A stretch of DNA of 64,000 bases from Aphelocoma coerulescens (GCF_041296385.1 NC_091033.1:10558001-10622000), one strand, 5' to 3'. Positions 1 through 13,111 are shown, counted from the stretch's first letter. Translations and numbers: made by a program. Notes: generated by a model from the letters alone, not told the origin.

Positions 1-3000
1 TCCAGTCACCAGGAATTGAGACTCAGCAAAACTTTCCCTGCTCTTCAGAAAACACCTTTGAGCAGACCGTGATTTAAAATACTGTGAGCATCCACATAGT
101 AAATTTTTGCAAGGGTGATCCCTTAGGAGGAAGAGAATTAGAAAAATGCTTTAATTTCCTTAGCTGATCAGCTGCAGTAGTTCATCAGGATGGACAGATG
201 AACATTTCTGTGTTCCTGGGCAGACAAACCTTTGCCTTTGTCGTTTCTATTGCTGAGAGAGTGCTGAATGTATTTTTAAGTAGGAAGTTGTGTAAGACAA
301 GAACAGAGGTGTACCTGCCTGAGAAGAAGCTGGTGCAACAGATCTGAGGCTGCCTTTCAATGGAAAACTCAGAAATCCATTTTGTTTGCTACAGGAGTGA
401 AATAGGTCCTAGAAAAGCTGCCTCACCGTCATGGAAAACACAAACATTTGTATTACACACTCAGAAAACAAGCAGGAAGGATAGGAAAATGGAGGTGATA
501 AGGGAGAATGGGTCTTCCAGATTTGAGGGCATTGCCAGAGGCCAGCTCAGGGTGGTACCACCATGACCAACACAACTGCCCGTGGTGGGTGCTATGAACT
601 CCATGGAATCCCGTCATCCTTGGCAAAAGCTGCAGCTGCATCCTCTGTGTCACTGTCATCCCAGCTTCTGGGGCTTTAGACTATGTCCCTCTACTTCTCC
701 TTCTCTGCAGGAGACAGAAAAGATGCTGCTTCTGCATTTATTGCTCACTGTGCCAAGATTCTGAAGTGTCTGGAGTGCTGAAAACACTTCAATAGTGCCG
801 AGCGGAGCCGGCTGCTCCCCATTCTCCCAGTGTGCTGACAACTCACTTCTGGAAATTTTAACTGTAGAGAGGCAGCAATTTGTCTGCAATTTCTGATTTT
901 TAGTGCTTTTATTCAGCCTTAAAAGGGGATTCACAGTACAAAGTGGGCAGAGCAACACCGCAGGCAGAGGCTCCCAGGTCCCTTCTCCATTGGATCTGGA
1001 GCACCCAAGATGCTCTTGGCACCTGGCTGGCAGCACCCTTTCCATCTTGGAAGCTGCATCTCCCTGTTTTCACCTGAGATTCCAGCAGAAGGTTTAAATC
1101 TGAATTTGTAAAAAAGCACATCCTGGTGCATACACTGCCCTTAAAAGTTCGAAGCCTTCCTCATGATAAGAGCCTGTAAAATGTCAGGATTGGCCAAAGC
1201 CATGCCTTGGAACTCAAGTTGTGGATTTGTGCTTGAGGCTGGGTGAGTGGCTGGTTCTGAACAATGGTGTGAGGTCAATCCTGGTTTCCCAACTCCTTTC
1301 TCAGGATCTGGACCTTCTTTTCTGTGCTTTAAACTGCTATAAACTATGAATTTTGTGGTTTTGCATTCCTGAGAAGACAAAAGATTCTCCTTTATCTCAG
1401 TGTCTGATCCTTGGGCTTGTGAGAGACCTCTTATTGTGTGAGATAAATTTGATCAATGTGATCTTCCTTCCACCTGCTGCCTTGCTGTTTCTCCTGTCTC
1501 TGCTCTAGCACCACTGATATTTGGAGCAGTTTTTTTCAGAGAGCTGAAAATTCCCTCTTCCCCATATATTTTTCATCCTTTTGCTTTCCCCAGCCCCACA
1601 AAATCCTCTGATGATGTTCCTGCATTCTCTTTTGCCATTAACAACAATGTTTTGTGACAAGAGCTATAGTTGCAGTCAGCATGGAAAATTTGCTGTTATT
1701 TTAAATAACCATCTGCTCTCCCCACAGTCTGCTACCTCACCCTTAATTTCTTTATTTTTTGGATGTTTATTTTGATTAGCTTTGTCACATGGTGCTATAA
1801 GGAAATCTTGCTTCACTTCACACGCTACTGCCATGTTGATACAGAAAACTGGCTTACAACCAAAAAGATGCTATTTTTTCCATTCCCTCTCCTTTTTTAT
1901 TTTTTTCCCCAGAAAAAGTTTTATGTAACAAAGTGTTGTGTAAGGAAGAGAACAGCAGGGAGTACATCAGAACTCACGGATTTTATTTTATCTCTGTCAC
2001 AAATCCACTATGGTACACTGGGAAAAGTCAGTACAATCCGAATTTTCTTGTTGGGATCAATGTGAGAGCTACTGAAGTGTCTTTAGTAGATCCATAGTCA
2101 CACATGTGTAACGAGGATTAAGGTCTAAGCCAGAGCAAAAAGGGAATCTTGGAAGAACCTTCTATATCAGGGAAGAGCTGATGCGCTAAAATAGGTCATT
2201 CTTGTTTATTTGTGTTAAAATTGCTGGCACACAGATCCTGAATTTCAGAGTAATATTTAAATTTGGATGTTTGATATTTGTGCTGTAAATGCTGTTTCTC
2301 CATTAAATGTGCACTGGCCTCAGTGCACAAGGTTGTGGTAGCTAAGCAGTCACAGTTCTGGGTGGGAAATCTGAACATGTGGTGGAAATAGCCCAAACCA
2401 CAAGAAATCTCTCTTTGAGGAGCAAAAAATCACAAAGAAATGAATACTCATTCTGCAAATGCAAATTTAACTGGTGTGGTTGAATGAAGAAATGTAATTT
2501 GGCTTCCTGTGAGAAACATTTTTCAGAGGAAATACGGGTCCCACTGAGTCCTTTGCATACATTACAGTTCCTGCAGATCCACGGGGAGCAGAGGGAAGTG
2601 TGGGAGCAGTGGAAGTGCTGCTGTGCTGCTGTTCACTTATACTCTGCTTTTCCATAGGACTTTTCTCGATGTTGGCTTTGGGTGTACAAACCGAACTCTG
2701 CTGGCCCTGGAGCTGAGACTGGAATCAAGGCACAATTACCTTAATGAGCCCTTTGGAAAATGTTAATGCACAGCCTGGGCTTGTTTATTCTCATGTATTG
2801 GTGTAAACCGTGAGTAATTCTACCAGAAAAAATGAGCAGAGAATGAGGTCCTTTGGTTCTGTCAGGGATTTCAGAAGTTCACTTAAGGTGTAACTGTTAT
2901 GTTACAAAACATGAGGGATTCCTCCAAAAGCCTGGAAAAGACATCTGTGACTGTTCTAACAGCGCACGTGGCTTCCAGGGGTGTGTGTGAAGAGCAGCTC

Positions 3001-3339
3001 TTCTGAAATCAGAGCACTTCAGTTTCTCCCTGAATTAATGCTGTAAAGATCTCATTAGGTTTTTAGATAAATTTTATACATTTGTCTTGCTTTTTCTGGG
3101 GTTAGGCTAACTCATATTACGATACAATTTCTGCAAACTAACACCAGCAGGGGTGGTTAGCAAATCTGTTCTGTTTGTGCCCAAAATTGTTATGATATCA
3201 CTGAAAACAGAATTTCCCTCCTCAGAATGGATTTTGTCCTCCTCAGAATGGATTTTCCTTTATCCTTCCCTTTGTCCTCATCTCCATTCGATATTGGCTT
3301 CTGCCAGTATTTATTCTACCTGTCCACTCTGTTAGGTTT
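1..3339. other. Non-coding stretch, nothing recognised
   Basis: Open frames reach only 129 codons, overlap on both strands and show no known domain. Apart from the short 21-bp duplication at 3218, I see no repeat family or RNA gene. Confidence 0.6.
3218..3256 (+). repeat. 21-bp tandem duplication
   Basis: CTCCTCAGAATGGATTTT occurs at 3218 and again at 3239, a direct repeat with a 21-base period. Confidence 0.9.
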
Positions 3340-3607
3340 TTCTGGAAATAAAAACCCAGACCAATAAACAAACTTAACCAACAACAAACCTCAAAAAACC
3401 CTCACCAAAACAAGCCAAACAAACAAAACCACAACAAAACCCCAAGCAAACAAAGAGCCACAAACAACAACAACAAGAAAAATCCCAAACAAGCAAGCTC
3501 ACAAAGAACAAAAAGACCCTACAAAACCCCCAAACAAACAAGCCAGAAAAAACCCTCCAAACCAGATAAAACCCCCTGAACAAACCAGGGAAAAAAAAGC
3601 CCAATAA
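3340..3607. repeat. A/C-rich strand-asymmetric low-complexity tract
   Basis: About 270 bases of degenerate AAAC, ACAA and CAAA units with very few T or G on the plus strand, for example caaacaaacaaaaccacaac. The minus strand is correspondingly G/T-rich. No unit is kept exactly, so it is an old or decaying simple repeat. Confidence 0.85.
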
Positions 3608-5754
3608 ACCAGAGTTGCTGCAGTGATGTGTTAATGCTTACTAATATTGGCCTGCAGAAAAGAAAATCTTCATTGCTGGTGACAGCTAAATAAGCAATAT
3701 TTATCTTATCTACAGAGTGCAGCCATGGATTCACACAAAAAATGCCCTTTTCCATACCACAGCTCTTTCTCTGGGCTGCTGCTGACTACACTTCAGTCCT
3801 TATGGGATTTCATTGAGTTTATCTGGTGAATTAACACCATCAAGGACTAGAAAGTGCATTATTTCCTACAGCACTGCTGCTGCTGCTGGTGCTCAGAGAA
3901 AAGCAGTGATGGATGAGCAGAGGAGGCTCCCCTGTCCTAGACAAGGGAAAACCACATAAATCTTGTTAATGCAGAGCCACAGACGGGGAAGCTGAAAACA
4001 CTGGTCCAGAGGATGGATTGAGATGTCCTGGGGAAGGTTTCCTGAGCTCGTTTGCAGAATGCTCTATTCTGATAACTGCTAGCCTGAGGCAGTACCAGAC
4101 AACTCTCAAACAATCAGCAAGAGAGAAACTTTCGAAAATCTTTAGTGACTTTATTTTTTAAAGGGGAAGATTAGCAAAGAAAGTGTTTATTAACTTCAAA
4201 ACCAAAAATGTTGTAAGTACTAAATCTGTTTTGCCCCAGCTACGCTCAAAATGATCTTTGGCTTTATCCTGTCACATAGAGCTTTGTTCAATGTCCAGGT
4301 GTATTTCTTCTTCATATGACCATGCTACTAGCCAGAAAATCCCTTAAGACAAATCCCATAAGAATCCCTTTGCATCAGTCATTTGTAGATGTGTCTTACA
4401 GAAACAGACTCTGTCCCAAGTGCTTACAGTCTGTAAGTACTGAAGGAGAAAGCGTGGATAAAACCAGGTATTAGAACGAGGTCTGGCTTTCCTGCTGGAC
4501 TGGAGAGCCTTGGGTGTCCTGAAAAATTGGAAAGAAAGGCTGACTTCCTGTGGATCAGAGATATTTCACAGCTTTCAGCTTTTGACTCATTTTCCACAGG
4601 AATTATTGTGTGAACAAACTCTGAGTTTGTGTCCCAAATGATCAGATTTTGTTTTATTTCATTTCATATGATAGGAAGAGCTCCTGAAGAAATTGGTGTC
4701 TGACAATCCTCTCAGCAGAAGGGAGCCTGGCAAGGGGATGGGTTTGTTAATGTTCTTAACAGAATCCCAGAATGGTTTGGGTTAGAAAGGACCTTAAAGT
4801 TCATCTTGTTCCAGCCTTCCTTTTCACTCTACTCCTCCAGGATCTGCCACGGGACTCTCCATCCTGGGAATGTCCCCCCAGCCATGATCCACAGCCCTGG
4901 TTTCAAACCTTTTCCCAGGACTGGCATTTTTGAGGCTTGGGATGGCTGGGCAGAGCCATATCACCAACCTCTCCCATCCTCCTGAGTCAGCCAAGGGGGA
5001 GGCTGTTGAATGGTGTGAATTAAGCCCTTCATGCCCCCAAATCTCCTGCTCCAGAGAGCAGAGCCCAGGAACCGTCAATCACAGAGAAGTCACTCGAGAG
5101 CAGCGCTGGCAACTCGCCCCAGACAGTGCACGGGAAGCTCAAAAAGCACATTGCAGAGGATGAGGCAATGCTGTTTAGTTCAGTGCTGCCCTGAGATGGC
5201 ACCTAGGAACAGGACTCATCTCCACAACAGGAACATGCTAAGGACAGCCTCCAGAACCCATGAGCTTAGTTTGTTGCAGGAGAATTGGCAAGACTTGGGA
5301 GGTGAACGCTGGGTGAACTGGAGTATGAAATCTCAGCGCAGTGCAGAGCTGAACGCAAGGCACAGAGCAAAGAGCCAGGGTGCAGGGGAGATTAAAGCTC
5401 TGACTGACACAAACTGCCCTCTTCTTACTCAGAAGGGGTTTAACTGATACCTGCCTTTAAATCATTCCTACCAGCTGGCGTCTTTTCCTAATTAAGTCTA
5501 ATTATATTTTGACTCTAAAAATTGTCAGGTCACACAGTCCTGCCCAGATTACCTTTTAACCAGCTAAATCAGGAGTAATTGGAGGCATTGCCCCAATATA
5601 TAATTTACTTGACAGCTGCAATGTGTCCCAGATTTCCATAGGGGTTTCACAGTTCTGCAGTGCTCATGGTGCTGGAGTGGTTTAAAGCCAATTCAGAAGT
5701 GTTTACAGCCACAAACGGGACCTGCCCTCGGTGCAAACACAGCAGCTCAGCTCC
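3608..5754. other. Intergenic stretch with one CR1 fragment
   Basis: Only the CR1 tail at 4760-4820 is recognisable. A 138-codon plus-strand frame at 5031-5447 has no family resemblance and overlaps other open frames. A short CTG run lies near 3870. Confidence 0.55.
4760..4820 (-). mobile_element. CR1 LINE 3'-end fragment
   Basis: The plus strand reads agaatcccagaatggtttggg then ttagaaaggaccttaaagttcat, the reverse complement of the avian CR1 3' tail. It is short and 5' truncated. Sequence after 4820 no longer matches the consensus I know. Confidence 0.75.
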
Positions 5755-5965
5755 TTCCTTCCTTCCTTCCTTCCTTCCTTCCTTCCTTCCTTCCTTCCTT
5801 CCTTCCTTCCTTCCTTCCTTCCTTCCTTCCTTCCTTCCTTCCTTCCTTCCTTCCTTCCTTCCTTCCTTCCTTCCTTCCTTCCTTCCTTCCTTCCTTCCTT
5901 CCTTCCTTCCTTCCTTCCTTCCTTCCTTCCTTCCTCCCTCCCTCCCTCCCTCCCTCCCTCCCTCC
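5755..5965. repeat. Compound microsatellite (TTCC)45 (TCCC)7
   Basis: TTCC repeats without interruption from 5755 to 5934 (45 units), then TCCC from 5935 to 5962 (7 units) and a partial unit. One strand is purely pyrimidine and the other purely purine over about 210 bases. Open frames here in several phases encode only SFLP or KEGR repeats and are not genes. Confidence 0.99.
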
Positions 5966-7454
5966 ATCCAAGCTTCCAACATCCCAATGCTTTCAGAAAG
6001 TTGGTGGCACTGGTTTTTGCCAAAACAATAGATAGAAATTATATCTGTCTAATCAGTGATTGTATTTCATGAGATGGTAACTTAGGCACCTGTGATACAA
6101 GAGAATTTGAGAAATCTTTTAGAGGCAAAAAAGTCAGCTCTCCTCACTGGAAATCCCCCATCCACTGAGTACCAGGAGAGACTGGCCAAGCCTTCTGCTC
6201 TAGAGGTCACATGGCAAAGGGTGCAAGGGGCTGAGAGCCACAAGTCCAGTGTGACACAGCTCTGAGAACTAGGAGCACTGGTCCTGGTTTGCAGGACTTC
6301 TTCCCACACTAGGAATTGGAAGGTGGATGGCAAGACTAAGGAAGACACAGAGCTCTTGACCTGTGTTCCTTACTGGTTAACTGCTTTGTTGTTACCTCAT
6401 TTGTTTTGTGCTGTTTAGTGGGATGCTGACCCAGCTGCACAGGGAAACTGTCATTAATTATTAAGAAATTGTCTAATCCATCAGGACATCAGTACTGCTA
6501 TAATGCTTCCCCTGAGGAGACCAAAAGAGCTTTGAGTAAGGAGTTGGAGGTGTTCCAGTGAGAACATGCAGCCCCAAAAACCAACCTTACTTCTTAAGTT
6601 TGTTAAATGAAATTTCCAGATGTTTCCTTCCTTCTCAGCATTGCACACCAAAAAGGCACAGAGGTTGTGTTCTAGAAAATGAAATTGGTTTTCTGGGAAA
6701 GAAATATTGCTGAAGGGACTAAGAGACAGGATCCTGAGGGATGAAATGCCCCATGTGCTTTGGGCACCACCATGTTATTACATGAAATAATACAATAGTC
6801 TGACCAAGGACTACTTTATAGTCATAGCAACACATTACAACCCTATTGAGCTTAAAGCTAGAATGGAATAAAATCCTCTTGTTTCACTTCCAGGTGCATC
6901 ACAGACATGAAATATCACCCATTTACCTTGCTGTTGACCTATTTTTGTCTGACTGATACATGACTAGGAGGATACCCAGGATCAATCTGAAGATAACAGG
7001 ATTTTATTTGCTCTATTGCAGTGTCTGACCTCAACTTTTAAGTGCTGAGTTTTGTTCCTCTGGGACATTGAGCCAGAGCCAAGTATGCATCATGTGTCAG
7101 AGATGGCAGAGATTGCCCACCCTGGTCACCCTCAAAGAGGGCTTTGGGCAATTCCACCACTCCTCTGCCAGTAATTCCCTACTGCGTGGCAGAAGAAGAT
7201 GAAAAAGTGCAGCCCAGGAGGTTCTGTAGCTGGGTATGAATAAGCTCTAAATCTGTGTATCTCAGTCCTTGCACTCTGGGAGAAAGCATCTGATACTTCT
7301 CACTGGCATTTACTTGATGGCTTGAAGCAGGAAAAACCTCAATAAAGTATTATCTATGAATCACTTGAATTTAAGAAGGGGTTTTCATTATATCTCCTGT
7401 TTCTAACCTTTCTTCTCCCCTCTTCTATTAAAGTTGTGAATCAGGAGTGAAGGC
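5966..7454. other. Intergenic stretch, nothing definite
   Basis: No repeat or gene is recognised. The minus-strand AATAAA near 7003 could serve the possible exon at 7455-7869. Confidence 0.5.
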
Positions 7455-7869
7455 TCACGAACTGCTGTCTGCAGTGATAAGGACACCTCCCTTCAGCTGA
7501 TTAAAAGGCTTCTTTCCTAACCACGAGAGCAAGGCTGTAAGCCTGCAACAGGGCTCTTCATCCTTAAATGTGATAGCTTCACTCTCCCTCTCTCCAGTTC
7601 CAGGTGGCTGTGATTCATCTTCAAGCTCTTGATAGCCAGGACTTTTCAGGATGCTCTGCATCCTGCTGACAGCTATAGCTGCAGATGGCTTTTCCTCTTG
7701 AGGCCAATACTGTGCATCCCCTCTCTTCTTTAAAGATGTTTGTGATGGGACTGTGAGCCAGGGCTGGTCAGAAACAATTTTGGTGGAAAAAGCTGGTTCT
7801 TTGGGACCTTCACAGGAGCAGAAAAACCCAGTTTGTATACAGCTGTTGTCAGACATCGGTTCTAAAGTT
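7455..7869 (-). CDS. Possible terminal coding exon of an unrecognised gene
   Basis: On the minus strand, ATG at 7856 opens 133 codons to TGA at 7455. Thirteen bases upstream lies a good acceptor (aatttaattttacag, ending at 7870), and an in-frame TAA sits just above it, so the frame is open only from the acceptor onward, as a terminal exon would be. The peptide is hydrophilic with mixed charge, includes SRMQSILKSPGYQELEDESQ and CCRLTALLSWLGKKPFNQL, and has no repeats, which looks more coding-like than neighbouring frames. The ATG context (ccg before ATG) is weak, so use as an internal or terminal exon fits better than a start. An AATAAA lies on the minus strand about 450 bases downstream, near 7003. 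I do not recognise the family, and chance is a serious alternative. Confidence 0.25.
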
Positions 7870-10118
7870 CTGTAAAATTAAATTTTGTGTTGAAATGAAA
7901 AAGCATCTAAGGGACTCGCTGTCCCTTTGTGATCTTCAGAACAGCCTTGGATGATTTTACTCCCCCTCAGGGTTTAATTTATAACCCAGACTTAGAAGAA
8001 AATACTGCTTGTATCATCATGGCATCAGCATTTGGTGAATAAATAAGTTTGCAAATAATACAGTAATCTTTGTCTACATTAAAGAATCTACTAATCCAGG
8101 GTGAGAAGTTTGAATGTAGCAAATATTATTCTGACACAAGAAAGCAGCTTTCCAAAGGAAAATAATTCCTGAAGGGGTTTTGACTTCTCTGTGCTAACAG
8201 TATGTGGTAAGTTTACCAATAATTAAATCCACTGCAATTTCACTAATTGTTTGATTAGGGGCAATTCTCTAGACATTCTAATGTGTCAGATTTTCAGTGA
8301 CAGAGCTGACAGATTGGTCTCTTATTTTTCCTATTGCTATAAATCACAGAGTGTGACTTGCTAGGAAACTCGAAGTATGGAAATGAGACACAATGAAATG
8401 CAGAACCACACAGGGACTGGAGTGTTTACATTTCATTCTAAGCAATACAGCAAAGGAAAATACCTGAGGGAGGGAGTCTGTGTGTGCAAATTGTTCCCTC
8501 GGGGGCAAAATCAAGCCTTGCACAATTAAATTGAGGGACAATTACATGGAACACAGAAATGTACTTTGTTTTTGTAAAAAAAAAGCCCCAAACCTCCTGT
8601 TTGTTTCATCAGTAATAAATAAAGAGGAGATAGCAAAAGGAGTGAAGGCAGAAGAGGTTATATCTGAGAGTGAAGGAAATGATGTGAACAAACCAGCTGT
8701 GACATACCAGAGAGAATGGGCCTGGATTCCACATATTTCCAGCATGACAATGTCCTCAAGGATCTCTCATGCAGAAGAGAGGTTCGTGCAAATAGAAATG
8801 GCCACTACTGCCCTGGGATCAGGATCAGGATCAGGATCAGGGGGATCTCTCCCTGGCCAGGGATGTAAAGGACATACTGGGGTTCCCCATTAGGAGTCAG
8901 GGAAGAAGAGGTGTGACTTCCAGTCCTTTGTCAGGAGATTGCCCCGTGGTGAGAGTTTGGGTCTCCTGTTTCAGGTAGATCCTTGTCTCTCCTTTTGTGA
9001 GCTCTGCTCCATAATCTGCTTTAACAAAATGCAAAGATCTTTGTTAAGAAAAAACCCCATCTTTCGAGAGCTGTTCTCATTCTCTTCAGGAAATCTGACA
9101 TTGTCTAAGATCCTGGCCTGTTTTGTGTTCCCATCAATCAGCCCCTTTTCCTCATGAAATCCTGCCCTGTTTCTCCAGGTTCATGTCTTTTCATGAACCT
9201 CAGAGCATTGCCAGAGAACCTTGGTGGCTTTCAGTTCTTGGCATCTCCCTGTTTCCTTTGTCCTGGCATGTTGTTTGCATGCAGATCTGCTCTGTAAGAG
9301 CTGGAGCATCAGTCAAGTGGATTACAGGAAGCTGGCAGATTCCAAAGGCTTTATGAAAAATAGTCTTTTTAGGCAGGCAGATTGTCCCTTGGAAAGGGAA
9401 TTCCATCAAAGCTGAACTTCTCTGCATCTGAGAGCCTCAGATCATTTATCAAATACATACATGCTTCATTTTTGCCCACAACATGGATAACTCTGATGAA
9501 GTTATTTCTCTTTACCACTCCTTTAATGTCCCATAAATTAGGAAAGAGCAGCAAATAAAATAAGAGGCCATTATCACTTACTATTCCATAACCTTTCCAT
9601 TCAGACACAGTCTCTGAAAAACTAGTTAAGGCACTAGTGGTGGCTAGTGCATGCACTCCAAATAATGCCCACTCAGGCTCTATTTTCAGCAGGAGCAGCC
9701 GAGGTTCATTACCATTACACACCAACAGATGAATTCAGTCTGGGGCAGTGCCTCCCAATCAGACTTTCACAGCCCACTTAACTGGAGCTTTGGTGTGTGT
9801 TTGACAGACACTTTAAATTCCCTGGAGACCCTCTGCTCTCCCCTTTTCATTCCAGCCCCTTCTAAAGGCCAGATTCTGGCTGCTCTCAGCTTGATTAGTG
9901 GCTTGCTCATTCCATGGAGTTTAAGTGAGATGAACTGCAGGGCTGAATGTTGTCCCATCTGGGGAGAGGTAACAGAAATGGTGGTGATGATAAAAAAAGG
10001 GTAATTTTTCACTTATTCCATCACAGCCACAGCTCACAAAACTGGTTTCAGGTAAGACCCTGGTCTGGGATTCAGGTAATGGGTCAGCCTTAAGCTGAAA
10101 CCTTAAACAATAAAATAG
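7870..10118. other. Intergenic stretch, nothing definite
   Basis: This would be upstream of the possible minus-strand exon at 7455-7869, but no partner exon was found by eye. A 137-codon plus-strand frame at 8480-8893 crosses the GGATCA repeat and looks spurious. Confidence 0.5.
8816..8839 (+). repeat. Hexanucleotide repeat (GGATCA)4
   Basis: Four exact GGATCA units. The open frame across it would encode a Gly-Ser run, which comes from the repeat. Confidence 0.95.
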
Positions 10119-10391
10119 TGACAGGACAAGGGAGAATGGCTTTAAAGTGGAAGAGAGTAGGTTTAAATTAGATGTTAGGAACAAATTCTTCTCTGTGAGA
10201 GTGGTGAGGCCCTGGCACAGGGTGTCCAGAGAAGCTGTGGCTGCCCCATCCCTGGAAGTGTCCAAGGCCAGGTTGGATGGGGCTTGGAGCAACCTGGGAT
10301 AGTGGAAGGTGTCCCTGCCCATGGCAGGGGGTGGAATGAGATGGTCTTTAAGGTCCCTTCCAACCCAAACCATTCTGTGGTTCTGTGAATC
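10119..10391 (+). mobile_element. CR1 LINE 3'-end fragment
   Basis: This 273-bp fragment in sense orientation runs from gtgacaggacaagggagaat through the conserved gtgaggccctggcacagggt block to the tail cccttccaacccaaacc and attctgtgg/ttctgtg octamer-like repeats. Open frames crossing it on the minus strand are translations of this repeat. Confidence 0.95.
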
Positions 10392-13111
10392 TCGAGTGAG
10401 ATTGCAGTCCCTGTTTCTACCTTGTCTATTCACAGAATTACTGCAATAACTCTTTAGGAAGAGTCTTCCTACTCTCTGCCTTCAGCTTCCAACGTGTTTT
10501 CAGCAGGTCCTGCCTCTCAGCAAGAGATGTGCAGTGCCTGTCACAGTGAGACTTACACAGGGAATGCAGGAAAGGTGCAAATTGACCAAATTACACAAAT
10601 TTGTGCTGTGAGAAGCAGAATGGACAGCCAAGCCTTGGAGTCTCTGACAGACAGGCATGCCAGGTTGGACCGTCCCCATCTCACAGGGATGATAAGTTGT
10701 AAAAACTCAAGCAGTCAGCCAGAAATCCTGCAGATGAAGCTGCTGGAACCACCAGCAGGTGTTGGGAAGCGGAACCAGCTGAAGTGGCTGCCAGACACCC
10801 ACATTCAGCAGGATGGGGATCCCTCTGCTCATCGTGTGGGCTTGATTGAAATGAGATTCAAACAGGACTTTTTTTTCTTACAGGTGGCAGCTCTATAGAA
10901 ATTTGAGAGTTGATAAATACACACTTAGGGATTGCTTTTATCATCCATTTTGATTTTTATGTTAGTGTTTTATGCTTTTCCTTGGAAAAGTGAAGAAACA
11001 ATACTATGGTAGTAATTAATGGGTTGGCTAATTGAATTGCTGCCCTTTTCACTCATGGCATCAGCTGGTATTCACATCGTTTTAGAGTTTTTTTTCCATT
11101 AGGATGAGAAGTGGTTGATGTCTGCCTTGGATCTTCTTTGGTATGAATTTATGAGGGATATACACGAATTTTCAGTGAACATTGCAGAAGCACAGCAGGC
11201 AGTTCCCTTGATGAGAAAATCCTTGTCTGGACCTCCTGCGTGTGCTCCCTCCAGGGAGATCTGCTTTTCTCTCTGCTCTTGAGGAATCACAGAAACCCAG
11301 GGAGTCTGAGAGAGCCCTGCTTCACCCAGTGACCCTGTGCAATATGAAAACAAGGTGAGAAGTGGCAGTAGCAAGAGGTTTATTGAGGTACAGTTTGTTA
11401 AACTGTGCTTTATAACAAGCACAGGATGCTACTTCTGCCAAAACATGATTATGTTTACAAGCAGAGAAGCTCCTGCAGCCCCTCAGACTCGCAATTTCTG
11501 TGTACTCCAGGGAACTGATGTGTTTTCTGGAGCCATCTGAGCTGTCTGAAAGGTCTTGATGGCATCATTCCTGAAGCTCCATGGTACAGGAGTACTGAGT
11601 CCATCCCTATCCTTAGAAATCATTAACAACTCCGTGTATAGCATAAAAGCTCCCTTGAGTAATAGGAAAGGCATTTGGGAAGGCTGAATCAGTAGAGAAA
11701 ATGCTTTCTGGTACTCTTACCTTTGTCTTTCAAATATGCACAGTGTACAGTGTTTCCTCACAATCCCATCAACTTCAACGTAGCGCTCTGTTTTCTGATG
11801 AGGGTGTTTGGATGGATGGACTCCAACACACACACAAACACATATCTGCATGTTCTCAGTGCCACAGCCGGGCAGGACTAGACCCACACCTCCCTTCTGG
11901 CAGTGTCACAGGGTCTCCTGGCTCTGAGCATCCCATTTTACCCTGTGTGCTCCCTGGCACCAAGGTGACGTGCCCTGTGTCCTGAGCAGGGCGTGCACGG
12001 ACAAGGCAGTGAATTAATCAGGCCTGAGATAGCCCAAATGGCAAAAATCCTTGACTTATCTGCCAAGAAAACTGCAAATGTGCTTCAGCTGAGTCTGTCA
12101 ATGTGAGAGGAGCAGAGGGTTGCCCAGTCAGCCAGAAGATGAATTTGTGCTTGTTCTGTCCACTGCTGGAGATTGGAATGTCAATATTGAGCCTAATAAA
12201 CTTCTAGTTTCTAAAACATTAGCTGTGTGAGATCATGTTTAATAACAATCTGGCCTACCTCGGGTCATGCAGTGATCTGCAGCGCTGTCTCTGGGCTGGA
12301 GGTGTTGCCAATGCTCTGGTTTCTCAGGTCTGCTTAGGTGTGTGATTTACCCAAATTAAATTGTGGCCCTGGGCGGCTTCGCTCTCAAACCTTCTGCGTG
12401 CAAAGCAAAGGAGGTAATTTAAAACAAAAGATGGACTCCAGAGACTGAGAGGTTCATATGTGTTCTTGGTTTCTCCAGAGAAACTTTAGCAGAGGGCAGG
12501 TGCTGAATGAACACAAGCAAATCTCCTCCTACAGAGCGTGTGACCCCACAGATTTGATGGTTGGCCCCTACAAAAGGGCCAATAAAATCTCCGTGACTTG
12601 TCAAGCTTTTAAAAGACGAGAAGCCAAAAGTCTCAGATCCCTCTGTGGTGCAGACAACCGCTTCCCATCCAACTTGCACAGCAGCTGGAAGTGCCGGGAG
12701 CGCTGGTGGATGCCCGGGCACTGAAATGCCTTAATTACACTGCCTTCCCCAGAGCTCATCTTCGTGACGTGTCCGAAGTGCAAGGAAAATATTGAACGCA
12801 GAGATTTCTTTTCTTTGTTTTTGTCTTGGCTGGATTAATTAAAGATGTCATTGATCCTGACAGGACTGCCTTGGGGTAGCATGGCTGATGCTGTGCTTGC
12901 TACAAGTAGCCGGTGATGAGGGTAGACACAGGGATTTTTTTGTGCTGTATTATTCCATTTGAGTCCACTTGAGTTCCTTTGGAACCACATTTTTCTCTAG
13001 AATTATTGCATTCTCCCTCTATTTATTGGTAATGTGTGGTAACTTATTCCCTGACATGGGAAATGAAATTGGTTGCTGGAGAGTGCAGGGTTTTTGTTTG
13101 AATATTCTTTA
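10392..13111. other. Intergenic stretch, nothing recognised
   Basis: It lies between two CR1 fragments. Open frames of up to 134 codons occur on both strands without known motifs. Confidence 0.55.

Noticed and set aside
3374..3755. Minus-strand frames rich in Phe, Trp, Val, Cys and Gly that look like membrane segments
   Set aside because: The composition is forced by the G/T-rich complement of the A/C-rich low-complexity tract.
5647..6072. Several open frames of 74-123 codons on both strands encoding SFLP or KEGR repeats
   Set aside because: They are translations of the TTCC microsatellite. A tetranucleotide without stop codons is open in all frames.
8480..8893. 137-codon plus-strand frame with a Gly-Ser run
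   Set aside because: The run comes from the GGATCA repeat, and the rest shows no known domain or splice support.
9921..10433. 170-codon minus-strand frame and similar frames at 30837-31157 and 47223-47453 sharing VGRDLKDHLIPPPAMGRDTF-like peptides
   Set aside because: The shared peptide is the reverse complement of the CR1 3' end, so it is repeat-derived and not a gene family.
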